Assembly: GCA_934463165.1 (NCBI GenBank)
Contig: CAKSJG010000005.1
Span: 37,916 to 101,915, forward strand
From: an uncultured Clostridia bacterium
Lineage (GTDB): Bacteria > Bacillota > Clostridia > UMGS1810
Reading direction: 5' to 3'
DNA: 64,000 nt
Shown: positions 1-10,017 of the stretch, piece by piece
Layout: the number at the start of each line of letters is the position of its first letter
How positions within the stretch are numbered: position 1 is the first letter of the stretch
Made by a program: the position numbers and the translations under genes
Notes under the pieces: model-generated
The model's input: only the letters and a program-made list of their open reading frames with translations
What the model was told of the DNA's origin: nothing
The model's database searches: none

Positions 1-380
1 GAAATATAGGAATATGGCCTCATGCTGCAGACATCTGCATTCCTGAAATTTATATGTTTGTTTTTAACTGTTTCAAGATACATCTGCTCATCGGTCCGTA
101 ATATTTCGGCAGAATCGGCTTGGAAGTGAATAAAATAAAATTCGCATTCAGATGTTCTTAAAGGCTTTTGGAAATCTCCTTTTTCAAAAAAACATATATC
201 TCCCTCACTTAACTGCAGGATTTCATCGTTGTTTTGAATTTTAAGACAGCCTTCCGATACGGCATACATAATAAAGCTGTCTGCGATTCGGGTTATATGT
301 CGTGTTGAATTATTCAGACGTGATTTGTTCATCATTGTAATTTTTAAAATGTTATTAAAATCTATTTTAATATATTCCAT
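1..380 (-). CDS. AraC-type transcriptional regulator, N-terminal part (cut by window start)
   Basis: An open frame runs leftward from an ATG at 380-378 off the window edge, giving about 126 residues with no stop. A ribosome site (GAGGTGAG) sits just upstream of the ATG. The protein starts MEYIKIDFNNILKI and contains the pattern of an AraC-family cupin sensing domain: GCLKIQNNDEILQLSEGD, then FFEKGDFQKP and YFIHFQA. In this family the N-terminal half binds a ligand, often a sugar, and a C-terminal double helix-turn-helix binds DNA; that half is outside the window. It is divergent from the LuxR-type regulator at 572. Family assignment rests on the sensing domain only, so another cupin-type protein is possible. 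Confidence 0.75.
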   Translation of the reverse strand, partial: MEYIKIDFNNILKITMMNKSRLNNSTRHITRIADSFIMYAVSEGCLKIQNNDEILQLSEGDICFFEKGDFQKPLRTSECEFYFIHFQADSAEILRTDEQMYLETVKNKHINFRNADVCSMRPYSYI

Positions 381-522
381 GTGTCGCTCACCTCATAGAA
401 AGATTAAAACACAAACAGAAAAAAATTTCAATGCTTTTTTTCAAAAAATTTTAAATAAAAGCGACTTTTTTGTATTCCCCGCCGTTCGGAATTTGCTCGG
501 TCTGATTTATGTTTATAAATTA

Positions 523-551
523 TTGATTTTACCCGTCTTTTGTGGTATACT
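523..551 (+). promoter_or_regulatory. Promoter of the LuxR/MalT-type regulator
   Basis: TTGATT at 523-528, 17-base spacer, TATACT at 546-551, preceded by TGTGG that supplies an extended -10 TG. It lies about 20 bases before the regulator start, so the leader is very short. Confidence 0.6.
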
Positions 552-571
552 TTATTCGGAGGTAGATGAAA

Positions 572-2986
572 ATGACATCCAAGCTGAATTTACGGACTTT
601 GTATTTTTCAAAGAGGCTTGCAGATGACCTTGAAAACATAAAAAAATATTCCCTCACGGTGATTGAAGCACCGTCGGGCTTCGGCAAGACAACGGCGCTG
701 GTGAATTTCTTTTCACAGAATTATTTTGACGGTATACGCGTATTGAAGCGAACATTTTTTTCCGGAGATATTTTCGAATATTGGCAGTGGCTTTGTAAGC
801 TTCTTGAAAGCGTCGATCGGATAAGCGCCGATGCGCTCAGAAACTGCGGTGCTCCGAGCGATGATAATATGTCGGATATCGGCGAAATAATGTCGGATAT
901 TGAAAGTGCCGAAGAAACATATATTTTGCTTGACAATCTGAACGGTTTATGTGAAGGAATGGGAGATTTTCTTACCGCGCTTTCTTTTCTTTGCGCTGAA
1001 AAACTGCATATTGTTGCCTCGGTTCAGTCTTCAAGTTCCAAAAACAGCTTCCGTTTTCGCGGCGGCAGACATGTATATTATATGGGTACCGGCGACTTTT
1101 CGTTTACGCGTGATGACTGCCGCAGATATTTTTCCGAGGCCGGCATCATTCTTACGAATGATGAAGTTTCTGAGCTTATGAAAATAACGGACGGCTGGAT
1201 ATTTGCTATGTATCTGCAATTGCTTTTCTATGCAAAAAACAAAAGATTTGAAAAAGGTATACTGAGTACTCTTATTGAAAAGGCTTTTTTTGAAAGACTG
1301 AGCGACTCCGAACGCCGCTTTTTTGAATCTCTTTCTCCGTTTAAAAGCTTTACAAAGCATGCAGCGTCATTTGTAAGCGGCAGAAGTCCCGAATTTGTCG
1401 GTGAATACTTATCCGAGGGAGGGTTTATTCATTATGATGACAAAAGACGTGAATATTATTTTCACAATCTGCTTTATGAATATCTTAATGAGAATTTAAA
1501 CCGTTTGTCGGACAGCGAAAGAAACCGGATTTATGAAAAGGCAGCGGAATGGGAAGAGAAAAACGGCAAAAAAACAAATGCCATCCGCCTGTATTACAAA
1601 GCGGAAGCTTACGAAAAAATTTTTGAAATGCCGCATACAAGCTATGATCTTTCGGATATAGAAGATAAAAACACGCGAAAAATGATTTTTGACATATTGG
1701 ACAAAACTTCTCATGAGGTGAAACTCCGACATCCGAAAAGCATGGTTCCGCTTGCTTTTATACTGTTTTTTGTCGGTGAAAACGAAAAGCTTGCTGATGT
1801 TATAGGCGAAATTTTCAGCCTGATTGAAGAATGTGACTTGTCCGAAAATGAAAAAAACATAATACTCGGTGAAACGGAGCTTCTGATTTCCTTTACAAAA
1901 TACAATGATATAGCCGAGATGAGCCGCCATCACCGATGTGCCTTTGAACTTCTCGGAAAGAGGGCAAGTCTTATAAACATACGCAGCACATGGAGTTTCG
2001 GATCCCCGTCGGTAATGTGTCTGTATCACTCCGAGTCGGGCTCGCTGCAAAGAGAACTTGAGCTTATGGATGAGTGCATGCCCTATTATTATCGTCTGAC
2101 CGGAGGACACGGAAGCGGTTCGGAGCATGCGATGCGTGCCGAAGCGGAATTTCTTCGCGGAAATATTTCATCCGCCGAAACACTTGCATACAGAGCAATG
2201 TTTGAAGCGCAGGCTAAAAATCAGGCGAATATATATCAATGTGGGCTTTTTGTTCTTGCAAACACCGCATTGCAAAGCGGCGATGAAAATAAACTGTTTG
2301 ACATAATGGTGGCTATGTCGGAAAGTGCGGCATCAAATACCGAAGATATGTGCAGGTATACGCAGAGCCTGTTTGCGGGGTATATATATGCGTTTTTGCG
2401 CCGACCCGACAAGGTGGACGAGTGGCTTGCGAACGGAGACATCGGTGATGGCAGAATTGCTCCCATGACGCTTCCTTTCGCGCACATTGTATATGCAAAG
2501 GTGCTGCTTGAAAAGAAAGAATATTCAAAACTGCTCGCATTTTGCCCGTTTGCATGTAATGTTGCAGCCGCTTTCCCGGCCGTATTGCCGCAAATATATT
2601 TTAATATATTTGCATCCTGCGCTTATCTGGCATTGTCGGACGAGAAAAACGCGGCCGACATGTTCGGCAATGCGCTTTCTTTAGCGTGTGAGGACGGACT
2701 GTTTATGCCATTTGCTCAAAATTATAATCGGTTAAAACCAATGCTTAACGTTAAAAAACACACTGAAATATGCCGCCTCGGCGAAGATTTTGAAAATGCA
2801 CTTTTGAAAATCAGTTCCGATAAACCGTCGCTTTCTCCGCGTGAACTTGAGGTTGCCGAGCTCATACGTCAGGGGCTTACAAACAAGCAAATTGCCGCGC
2901 GGCTCTATGTTTCGATATCAACGGTGAAGATGACCATAAGCAATATTTTTGATAAAACCGGAATAAAATCAAGGGCTCAACTGTAA
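572..2986 (+). CDS. MalT/LuxR-type ATPase transcriptional regulator
   Basis: An 804-residue regulator. The start at 572 is preferred over the in-frame ATG at 566 because GGAGGT at 558-563 is only 2 bases from 566 but 8 from 572. The N terminus carries a P-loop (APSGFGKTTALVNFF, about residues 30-45) as in STAND/MalT ATPases, followed by a hydrophobic strand ending in acidic residues (YILLDN) that fits Walker B. The middle is helical and TPR-like. The last about 55 residues are a LuxR helix-turn-helix (LSPRELEVAELIRQGLTNKQ). Such proteins usually activate a nearby catabolic or surface gene when they bind an inducer. The next gene, the giant secreted protein at 3112, lies 125 bases downstream behind a dyad and is the natural candidate target. 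The inducer is unknown. Confidence 0.85.
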   Translation: MTSKLNLRTLYFSKRLADDLENIKKYSLTVIEAPSGFGKTTALVNFFSQNYFDGIRVLKRTFFSGDIFEYWQWLCKLLESVDRISADALRNCGAPSDDNMSDIGEIMSDIESAEETYILLDNLNGLCEGMGDFLTALSFLCAEKLHIVASVQSSSSKNSFRFRGGRHVYYMGTGDFSFTRDDCRRYFSEAGIILTNDEVSELMKITDGWIFAMYLQLLFYAKNKRFEKGILSTLIEKAFFERLSDSERRFFESLSPFKSFTKHAASFVSGRSPEFVGEYLSEGGFIHYDDKRREYYFHNLLYEYLNENLNRLSDSERNRIYEKAAEWEEKNGKKTNAIRLYYKAEAYEKIFEMPHTSYDLSDIEDKNTRKMIFDILDKTSHEVKLRHPKSMVPLAFILFFVGENEKLADVIGEIFSLIEECDLSENEKNIILGETELLISFTKYNDIAEMSRHHRCAFELLGKRASLINIRSTWSFGSPSVMCLYHSESGSLQRELELMDECMPYYYRLTGGHGSGSEHAMRAEAEFLRGNISSAETLAYRAMFEAQAKNQANIYQCGLFVLANTALQSGDENKLFDIMVAMSESAASNTEDMCRYTQSLFAGYIYAFLRRPDKVDEWLANGDIGDGRIAPMTLPFAHIVYAKVLLEKKEYSKLLAFCPFACNVAAAFPAVLPQIYFNIFASCAYLALSDEKNAADMFGNALSLACEDGLFMPFAQNYNRLKPMLNVKKHTEICRLGEDFENALLKISSDKPSLSPRELEVAELIRQGLTNKQIAARLYVSISTVKMTISNIFDKTGIKSRAQL

Positions 2987-3043
2987 ATATCCGAATTTTT
3001 ATTTAACTGTATTTCAAATTTTATAAAAATGGCCGATGGCCAA

Positions 3044-3104
3044 TTTTCAAAAGACTCTCCTTTTGGTATAATTATTCTGTAATATTATACCCCGAAGGGA
3101 GAGT
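3044..3104 (+). promoter_or_regulatory. Promoter with near-perfect dyad upstream of the giant secreted protein
   Basis: An interrupted inverted repeat: ACTCTCC-TTTTGG-TATAAT at 3054-3072 mirrored by ATTATA-CCCCGAA-GGGAGAGT at 3084-3104. The left arm contains a perfect TATAAT (3067-3072) with a weak -35-like TTTTCA at 3044-3049. The right arm contains the ribosome site GAAGGGAGAG of the gene at 3112. The symmetry suggests an operator covering the -10, or a hairpin hiding the ribosome site in read-through RNA. Confidence 0.55.
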
Positions 3105-3111
3105 TGTTTTT

Positions 3112-6100
3112 ATGAAAAGGAAGCTTATATCTGTTATTCTGACATTGCTGCTTGTACTTTCATCCGCAGGCAATTTTATTGTTTTTGCAGAGTCGGATTC
3201 GGATAATCCGGATATACTGCGGAGCATTTTCGGAGGCATCGATGAGGTCAACCCCGATGATAAGTCTGAAAATCTGCCGTATCTGAACGGCACGGTACTT
3301 TCAGATGTCAGAGAACCGTTTTATATAAGTGGCAGCGGGTCGAAAGTGTTTGGTGAAAGCAGTTTTGCGTCCGATACCGCATCGTGGAAAAATTCCGGGA
3401 ATTTTAAGCTTCCCTCCGGAAAGGTTACCGTAAACGGTACGGAATACAACATAGGAAGTGAATATAAACTGCTTGGCGCCGCCGAAGGGGATTTTGACGG
3501 TGACGGGAAAAAGGAAGAGCTTGCATTTCTTACTGCGGCAGTGACGAATGACGGTAAATCTCTTCTTATGATTTGCGGCGCGTCGGCAGCGGAGAGGGAC
3601 GGGACGCTTTTTCCGATTGCGGTTTTGTACAGCGGCACAAAAGACTTTTACGGCAATATTAAGGATTTTGCAAATTGTCTTGAAATTTTGTGTGCCGATG
3701 TCAACGGCGACGGATATGATGAAATAGTAACCGCCACGCCGACAAGCGGATACGGAACAAAAAGCTCCGACAAATACGGATTTGACAGATACGGCGGTGC
3801 GTACCTTTGGAGTCTTGAATCCGACGGCAGAAATGCAAAGAGCTGGCGGTCTTCCGATGGATGGTGTCATCAGCCGTCGGAAGTAAGGTCAAGCATGAAT
3901 GTAACATACGGTGATAATTGTTATCTCGGCGCCCCGGGAACCACTGCGGCAATTGCCTCGGGAGATGTAGACGGCGACGGATATGATGATCTGGTAACGG
4001 CTTTTTCAACAACTAAAGCACAATATAACCCCAATTATTCAAGCAATATGTTTGCGGTGTATTATGTGGGCGGAGCGCCGACTGCTGATGAAATGATTTT
4101 CAAAAGAAGTCATCTTATGAGATTTATAGACGGAAATATAAAAAAAGAACTGAATCTCGGTGTGACATCAGGCGATGCTGCAGGCTTTGACGTTGATATA
4201 TGTGATATAGACGGCTCGGGAAAGCCCACAATTTTTCTTTCATTTAAGCAGACGGTCCACCACTGGCAGGCAATGTCGGGAACCAAAATGTTTACGCCCG
4301 CTTTTTACATATATTCGTTTGACATGAAAACAGACTTTAATAATTTTAAAGCATCTCTTTTATATCGCGGCGGAATCTATCACCACGGCTGGATGGCCGG
4401 CGGCGGTGCGAATGACACGGATTACGTTTACAGGACGGATCCCATTGATTGTGCGCCGGTAAGGATAGGTATTTTGAAAGGTGATTTCGGGGCTTCGGAC
4501 GGTAAAAAGGGATTTGTGTCATCCGGTACCGTAATAGCCGATCAGAGATATTTTTCTTTTGTGAGATATCCCGAGGGAAATATATACCGATATGACACCG
4601 TCAACGAGGGTTCGTATACGGGAACATGGGGTATGAACCGTGAAGATAACGGACACGGTTTTTCAGATAATGACTGTGTTTCTTACAGAAACGGAATAAA
4701 TGTTACAGACATAAGATCGGCAAATGTTCGTTTTGACGGCACATCTTATGAGGACGCGGCACTTGTTTCGGCATATACGGACAATGGATTTCGAACATAC
4801 TTTGTTCAGCGAAGCGGAAAAGGCTACATGGCTGATGTAATGGCGCAAAACGATTCGGCATATGCGGTTGCTGCAATGCCCGATACGGATAATGACTCGA
4901 TATATCTTAAATATAACAAACATAAGTTTTTCTGGGCAGATCCGGTAATTATTGCTGCTCTTGCCTCACCTCCGTATTTTGAGTCACTCCCGTCGGATAT
5001 GTATTCAAACAGTCAGACAACTTACGGAAAGAGCATGACAACATCTGCAGGAAAATCAGAGTCTTATACGGTTTCGGCAGGTTCGTATATCTCAACCGAA
5101 ATAAAGGCGGGCGGCATCGGAACTTCGGGTGTCTTTGAATCGGAAGCCGAGTCGATGAACAGTTCATCTTCAGGCAGAGAAGAAACCGAAGAGGTATCAT
5201 ATACTCAGAGCTTTTCAGCAAGCGGCGGCAGCGACACCGTTGTGCTTTCAACCGTTGCGTATGACGCATATTCGTATACCGCATACTATCCCGGTACAAA
5301 CGGTGAGCTTGCCGAATCTCCGTATATAGTTTATGTTCCGAGGGGAGGTTCGGATTCAATTAAAATAGCAGCTATTAACTATGATGACTATCTTGAATTT
5401 GTAAAATACGCCGACGGCGCCCTGCCTGATCTTAAAGATGTGTTTACACACATGGTCGGAAAGCCCGAAACATATCCACAAGAGGCTCCGTCAGGCTCGG
5501 GAGTTTTAAACGGAAGCGTATTGACGCATACGAAGCTTGCGGGATTTCCGTCTGATGAAAGCAGTCAGACTCTTTCCATAGATATAACAAAAGAGACGAG
5601 TGAAACCACGGCATCGGGTTCGTCGGTGAGTGTAAAACTCGGCGGAGGGTACGAGGCTGAAGCCGATGATATTTTCGGCCTTGTGAATACGGGCTCAAAA
5701 ATCACCGTAGGTTCATCTTCCGAAAAAGAATATGAAAGCGGAAAAATAAGGACAAACGCAGTCGGCACAAGCTTTGAGGGAACGGTTTTCGGTCAGGGTG
5801 ACGGTATGAACGTAAGCGGCGGCACCGAAGAGAAAGCATATTTTAACTGGAGACTGCTTCACTACATACATGATTTTAATGACGGCGACAGCGTTCAGCA
5901 ATTTCCCGTTGTCACATATATAACCTCCGGAGTTGTTCAGCCGTCCGGTGTTGTTCCCGATTCGCTCTCAGTTGCGCCGTCCGAAATGTCTGTTGAACAG
6001 GTGGGGCCGAAAACAGAAGGATATGTAAATGAAGTCGGATTTACTGCAAAAATAACCGGTGTTACCCGCGAGGCATACACGGCTCTTGAGGGTGCGCCTC

Positions 6101-8910
6101 TCGGCATGACACTTAACACCGGAGGCGGCAATATAGGCACGAGCGGCAGCTATCCGTTCGGAATAAAAATAAACAGCAACGTAAAACCCGGCAGATATGA
6201 ACTTTGCCTCAATGTCGGAGGAGTACGTTCAAATACGTTTACGGTTGTTGTGGATAAATATACCGATCCCATATGGATTGAAACCGATAAATCCGAGCTT
6301 GATTTCGGAAGAATGCGTTACAGATATTCCGGAGGAACCCCATCTGCGGATGCGCAGACGGTCACCGTAAAAAATATTTATACCGAACAAATAAAAAATC
6401 TTTATGCCGAGCTTGATGAAAACAGCGATTTTGAAATAACGGAAGCTCTTTCGTCAAATTTGCTGTATGCAAAAGATTTGGAAAATTCGACGGCAACGGT
6501 TAAGATTGCGCCCAAGCGCGGTCTGGATGTCGGCATTCATACGGGTACGCTTAAAATATCAAACGGTGTCACATCGGCATTTGTTTCGCTGAAATATACG
6601 GTTACCGAGCCGACAGTTCCCGAAGCGCCGAGTTTTCGGTTTGCGGCATCTCTGACACCGAACCCGATTAAGCTTCTTGTGGAGGCACCGGACGATGACG
6701 GAGGCGGGCAGATGCTGTATTATCTGTATACCATCAAGGGTCATGAAAATTATATCAAAGACGGTATGCAGGTATGGGAGAGATCATATAACACTGCGCA
6801 GTCCGGACACAGTTTTGAACTTTATGTACCGGATGAACTTACCGTGGGAAGTAAATATACAATCGGTTTGAAAGCAAAAACAACATGCGGAGAAAGCGAA
6901 GCCGCATGGCATGAGTTTGAAGTAAGCGCTCCGCCGAATGATCCCGATCCGGTAAAAAATCTGAAAGTATACCCCGGAAACGGCAGCATTACGGTCACAT
7001 GGGATGCTCCGGATTATTGGGGCGAAAATGAATATTGGCCCGAAATATCATGGAAATATTATAAGGTTGAAATCAAGGGCAACGGTATACATGAAATGTA
7101 CGGTGTTGATTTTGGAGATGAACGCGAATGGATAAGAAACGGGCTTGAAAACGGAAAAGAGTATGAAATAACTGTATACAGCTTTACGCAAAACCGTGAA
7201 ACACCAACAAGCGTCAGTGTGATTCCGTCAGAAGCTTTGATTGCACCGTCGCGGCCGACCTCCGTAAAAGCGGATATGAGCTACAAATCGGCTGTAATAT
7301 CATGGAAAGAACCGTGTTACAGGGGTGATTCGATATCGGGATATCAGATATCAAAAGACAGCGGAAAATCATGGGTTGATGTTGCAAATACTCCGGATGA
7401 AAACGCAGCGTTTTCTTACGGTTTTGACGGGCTGACCACAAACCGGGAATATGAATTCCGCGTACGTGCCGTAAACACATGCGGTGCAGGCGACAGTGCG
7501 GTGATAACGCAAATTGCTCCGCCGAACCTCGGTGCACCGACAATAAACGATGTTATCAGGGGATATGAACAGCTTGAGCTTGAGTGGCTTCCGATAACAC
7601 ATGTTCCGGTTACGGGTTATGAAGTTAAGCTTGATGACGGTGCGTGGCAAAAGGTTGATCCTATAGTGTTTGACGGAACATTGCATTATATATTTACCGG
7701 GCTTGAAAATGACAGAGAATATGCTCTGCATGTCCGTGCGACAAATGAAGAAGGCGGCGGCAATGAATCCATGCGTAAAAGAAAACCGAGCTCGGAAGCT
7801 CCGCTTCCGCCGATAGATCCGAGGGCAGAGCCCCGAAACGGCGGTATTTACTTTTTCGGTGAAAAACATAATGACGGCGATGTTCTTCAATTTAAGGTTG
7901 ACGGAGACTCATATTGGAGGACGCTGTACGGCGGTGCGTACAGAACTAACGGATATGAAAACGGAAAAGAGTATACTGTTGCAATTGCAACAGAGGGTAC
8001 AGACATATATAACATGACAGTGAGATCAACTGTATACCTTACCGTAACTCCCGATGAAAACATTCCCGATCCTCCGTCATCACCGGATATTGATTCGGTA
8101 ATCGGTGATGATTACGTAAGGGTAAGCTGGACGGTTGAAAACGACGGCGGTATGCCGATAGATCGCTATGAGGTAACTGTCGGCGAAGATGATCCGATGA
8201 TATTCCCGAAAGATGAAACCGCATTTTGGTTGAAGCGTTCGAGGGTTGAGGAGAACGGTTATCTGAAATTTAAGGTGGAGGTATTTAATTCTGCCGGTTC
8301 GTCGAGCAACAGTGTCTATTTGTATGCCGACGGCACTCTTGAAGGATTGAGTGATATTTCGCTTCCGCAGAATCGCAGTGCAGCTTTCAATACACCGTAC
8401 AGACTTACAATGCCGGGATACAGCGGAGAAGATGGTGACGGAAATGCTATAGAAGAAAGAGACATAACCGATTATGCATATTGGAGCATAACAGCGGACA
8501 GCGAAAAGATAACATGGGACGATAATAACAAATATCTTGTTGTTGATAAAGATCTCGGAGGCGGTATTTATAATGCTGTTATAAGCGCCCGGTATCAGAA
8601 CTATACATATGAAAAAAATGTAAAAATTGTCATAGGCAATACCGCTAAAATTATTTCGGCTCAGACAGAATACGGGGGTGTATCGGTTAATCTTGATTTG
8701 CCGTCCGAGCTCGGAGAGGTAATTCTTTGCGCGGCATCATACGATGGCAGCGGAAAACTGGTTGATACGGCAATGAAAACCGTTTCGGCACAGTCATTTT
8801 CGGACGGTGAGGTCAGTCTTGCGCTTGAAAAGGGAACGCGGATAAAAGTTATGCTTTTCGGAAAGAAGATAAACCTGAAACCGCTGTGCAAGAGTGAATT
8901 TGCAAATTAA
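3112..8910 (+). CDS. Giant secreted FG-GAP / fibronectin type III protein
   Basis: A 1932-residue exported protein. It opens with a signal peptide (MKRKLISVILTLLLVLSSAG, cleavage near VFAES). Residues about 110-420 hold FG-GAP/VCBS-type calcium loops (DFDGDGKKEE, DVNGDGYDEI, DVDGDGYDDLV, DIDGSGKPTI), typical of beta-propellers. Residues about 620-950 are rich in serine, threonine and glycine and match no family I recognise. About five fibronectin-III-like domains follow (roughly 1167-1740), each with the GLENGKEY-type strand, then an Ig-like segment. The last about 85 residues form a module shared with other secreted proteins in the window, ending in NLKPLCKSEF. No LPXTG, SLH or dockerin was seen, so it is probably released or held by binding. 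A role in recognising or sensing an extracellular polymer is inference. Confidence 0.8.
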   Translation: MKRKLISVILTLLLVLSSAGNFIVFAESDSDNPDILRSIFGGIDEVNPDDKSENLPYLNGTVLSDVREPFYISGSGSKVFGESSFASDTASWKNSGNFKLPSGKVTVNGTEYNIGSEYKLLGAAEGDFDGDGKKEELAFLTAAVTNDGKSLLMICGASAAERDGTLFPIAVLYSGTKDFYGNIKDFANCLEILCADVNGDGYDEIVTATPTSGYGTKSSDKYGFDRYGGAYLWSLESDGRNAKSWRSSDGWCHQPSEVRSSMNVTYGDNCYLGAPGTTAAIASGDVDGDGYDDLVTAFSTTKAQYNPNYSSNMFAVYYVGGAPTADEMIFKRSHLMRFIDGNIKKELNLGVTSGDAAGFDVDICDIDGSGKPTIFLSFKQTVHHWQAMSGTKMFTPAFYIYSFDMKTDFNNFKASLLYRGGIYHHGWMAGGGANDTDYVYRTDPIDCAPVRIGILKGDFGASDGKKGFVSSGTVIADQRYFSFVRYPEGNIYRYDTVNEGSYTGTWGMNREDNGHGFSDNDCVSYRNGINVTDIRSANVRFDGTSYEDAALVSAYTDNGFRTYFVQRSGKGYMADVMAQNDSAYAVAAMPDTDNDSIYLKYNKHKFFWADPVIIAALASPPYFESLPSDMYSNSQTTYGKSMTTSAGKSESYTVSAGSYISTEIKAGGIGTSGVFESEAESMNSSSSGREETEEVSYTQSFSASGGSDTVVLSTVAYDAYSYTAYYPGTNGELAESPYIVYVPRGGSDSIKIAAINYDDYLEFVKYADGALPDLKDVFTHMVGKPETYPQEAPSGSGVLNGSVLTHTKLAGFPSDESSQTLSIDITKETSETTASGSSVSVKLGGGYEAEADDIFGLVNTGSKITVGSSSEKEYESGKIRTNAVGTSFEGTVFGQGDGMNVSGGTEEKAYFNWRLLHYIHDFNDGDSVQQFPVVTYITSGVVQPSGVVPDSLSVAPSEMSVEQVGPKTEGYVNEVGFTAKITGVTREAYTALEGAPLGMTLNTGGGNIGTSGSYPFGIKINSNVKPGRYELCLNVGGVRSNTFTVVVDKYTDPIWIETDKSELDFGRMRYRYSGGTPSADAQTVTVKNIYTEQIKNLYAELDENSDFEITEALSSNLLYAKDLENSTATVKIAPKRGLDVGIHTGTLKISNGVTSAFVSLKYTVTEPTVPEAPSFRFAASLTPNPIKLLVEAPDDDGGGQMLYYLYTIKGHENYIKDGMQVWERSYNTAQSGHSFELYVPDELTVGSKYTIGLKAKTTCGESEAAWHEFEVSAPPNDPDPVKNLKVYPGNGSITVTWDAPDYWGENEYWPEISWKYYKVEIKGNGIHEMYGVDFGDEREWIRNGLENGKEYEITVYSFTQNRETPTSVSVIPSEALIAPSRPTSVKADMSYKSAVISWKEPCYRGDSISGYQISKDSGKSWVDVANTPDENAAFSYGFDGLTTNREYEFRVRAVNTCGAGDSAVITQIAPPNLGAPTINDVIRGYEQLELEWLPITHVPVTGYEVKLDDGAWQKVDPIVFDGTLHYIFTGLENDREYALHVRATNEEGGGNESMRKRKPSSEAPLPPIDPRAEPRNGGIYFFGEKHNDGDVLQFKVDGDSYWRTLYGGAYRTNGYENGKEYTVAIATEGTDIYNMTVRSTVYLTVTPDENIPDPPSSPDIDSVIGDDYVRVSWTVENDGGMPIDRYEVTVGEDDPMIFPKDETAFWLKRSRVEENGYLKFKVEVFNSAGSSSNSVYLYADGTLEGLSDISLPQNRSAAFNTPYRLTMPGYSGEDGDGNAIEERDITDYAYWSITADSEKITWDDNNKYLVVDKDLGGGIYNAVISARYQNYTYEKNVKIVIGNTAKIISAQTEYGGVSVNLDLPSELGEVILCAASYDGSGKLVDTAMKTVSAQSFSDGEVSLALEKGTRIKVMLFGKKINLKPLCKSEFAN

Positions 8911-8963
8911 CCGTTATAATTTTTGTGGCAGACTTAAAAAATCACGGAACAAAATTAAAGATG

Positions 8964-8992
8964 TTGACATAAGGCGGCTTAACTGATACAAT
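8964..8992 (+). promoter_or_regulatory. Promoter of pyridoxal kinase gene
   Basis: TTGACA at 8964-8969 and TACAAT at 8987-8992 with a 17-base spacer, about 31 bases before the start codon. Confidence 0.75.
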
Positions 8993-9023
8993 AGGGATAT
9001 AACATTTAAAAGAGGGTTGCACT

Positions 9024-9848
9024 ATGTCAGTAATAAAGAAAACCGCAGCAATTAACGATTTGTCGGGAACCGGACGCTGCTCTTTAACCGTTGCGCTTCC
9101 TGTTTTATGCGCTATGGGAATAAATTGCAGCGTTCTTCCGACGGCGGTGCTTTCCAATCACACGGGGTATCCGGAGTATTATTTTGATGATTATACCGAT
9201 AAAATGGAATGTTTTATGGATAACTGGGAAAAGATCGGAATAAAATTTGACAGCATATACACGGGGTTTCTGGGCTCCGAGAAGCAGATAGAAACCGTTA
9301 TAAAATTTATGAATATGTTCAGAAAGGATGACACCGTTATTGTGGTTGACCCTGTTATGGGTGATAACGGGCATATGTATGCCACATATACGGAGGAGCT
9401 TTGCAATGAGATGAAGCGTCTGGTATCGTATGCGGATATAGTGACGCCGAATATAACGGAGGCATGTATTCTGACAGGCAGTGAGTATCACGGAGAACAC
9501 ATGAGTGACAAAGAAATAATCCGTATTGCGGAAAAGATATGTTCTCTCGGAGCAAAAAGCGCTGTTATAACCGGTCAGAAGGACGGAAACATCATAAAGA
9601 ATTTCGCGTGCAGCCGCGGAGAGATTAAAACCTATAAAGGTGAGCTTATTCCCCATTATTACAGCGGAACGGGAGATGTTTTTGCTTCTGTTATAACGGG
9701 AATGGTAACTTTGGGGTATGATGTTTTTTCGGCGGTTGAACGGGCAACGGATTTTGTTTATAAAACGACAAAATTTTCATATGATAATAAAATAGATTCA
9801 AATGACGGTGTTTGTTTTGAAAAATTTTTAGATGAGCTTATGTTTTGA
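9024..9848 (+). CDS. Pyridoxal/pyridoxamine kinase (PfkB/ribokinase fold)
   Basis: A 274-residue soluble kinase that would phosphorylate pyridoxal, pyridoxine or pyridoxamine in the vitamin B6 salvage pathway. Visible family marks: INDLSGTGRCSLTVALPVL near the N terminus, VVDPVMGDNGHMY in the middle, TPNITEACILTG, and the anion-hole/catalytic loop YYSGTGDVFASVITG near residue 215 with the catalytic Asp. Length matches PdxK/PdxY proteins. An AGAGGG ribosome site precedes the ATG. It has its own promoter and a strong terminator after it, so it is monocistronic. PdxK and PdxY subtypes cannot be separated here. Confidence 0.88.
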   Translation: MSVIKKTAAINDLSGTGRCSLTVALPVLCAMGINCSVLPTAVLSNHTGYPEYYFDDYTDKMECFMDNWEKIGIKFDSIYTGFLGSEKQIETVIKFMNMFRKDDTVIVVDPVMGDNGHMYATYTEELCNEMKRLVSYADIVTPNITEACILTGSEYHGEHMSDKEIIRIAEKICSLGAKSAVITGQKDGNIIKNFACSRGEIKTYKGELIPHYYSGTGDVFASVITGMVTLGYDVFSAVERATDFVYKTTKFSYDNKIDSNDGVCFEKFLDELMF

Positions 9849-9898
9849 TATATGCGTTAAACCTGCATTATACTTAAGGATTTTGGGATAAATATTAA

Positions 9899-9936
9899 AT
9901 TAAATCTCTTTATTTTTAAAGAGGTTTAATTTTTTT
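9899..9936 (+). terminator. Rho-independent terminator after pyridoxal kinase
   Basis: Stem ATTAAATCTCTTTA / TAAAGAGGTTTAAT with a TTTT loop, followed by a run of T. Confidence 0.8.
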
Positions 9937-10017
9937 AGAAATTTTTGCAACGCTTTTGCAAAAAGAGTTGTTTTATATATGAACAGGCAAAAAACAGAAA
10001 AAGAAAGGAAGATTAAT

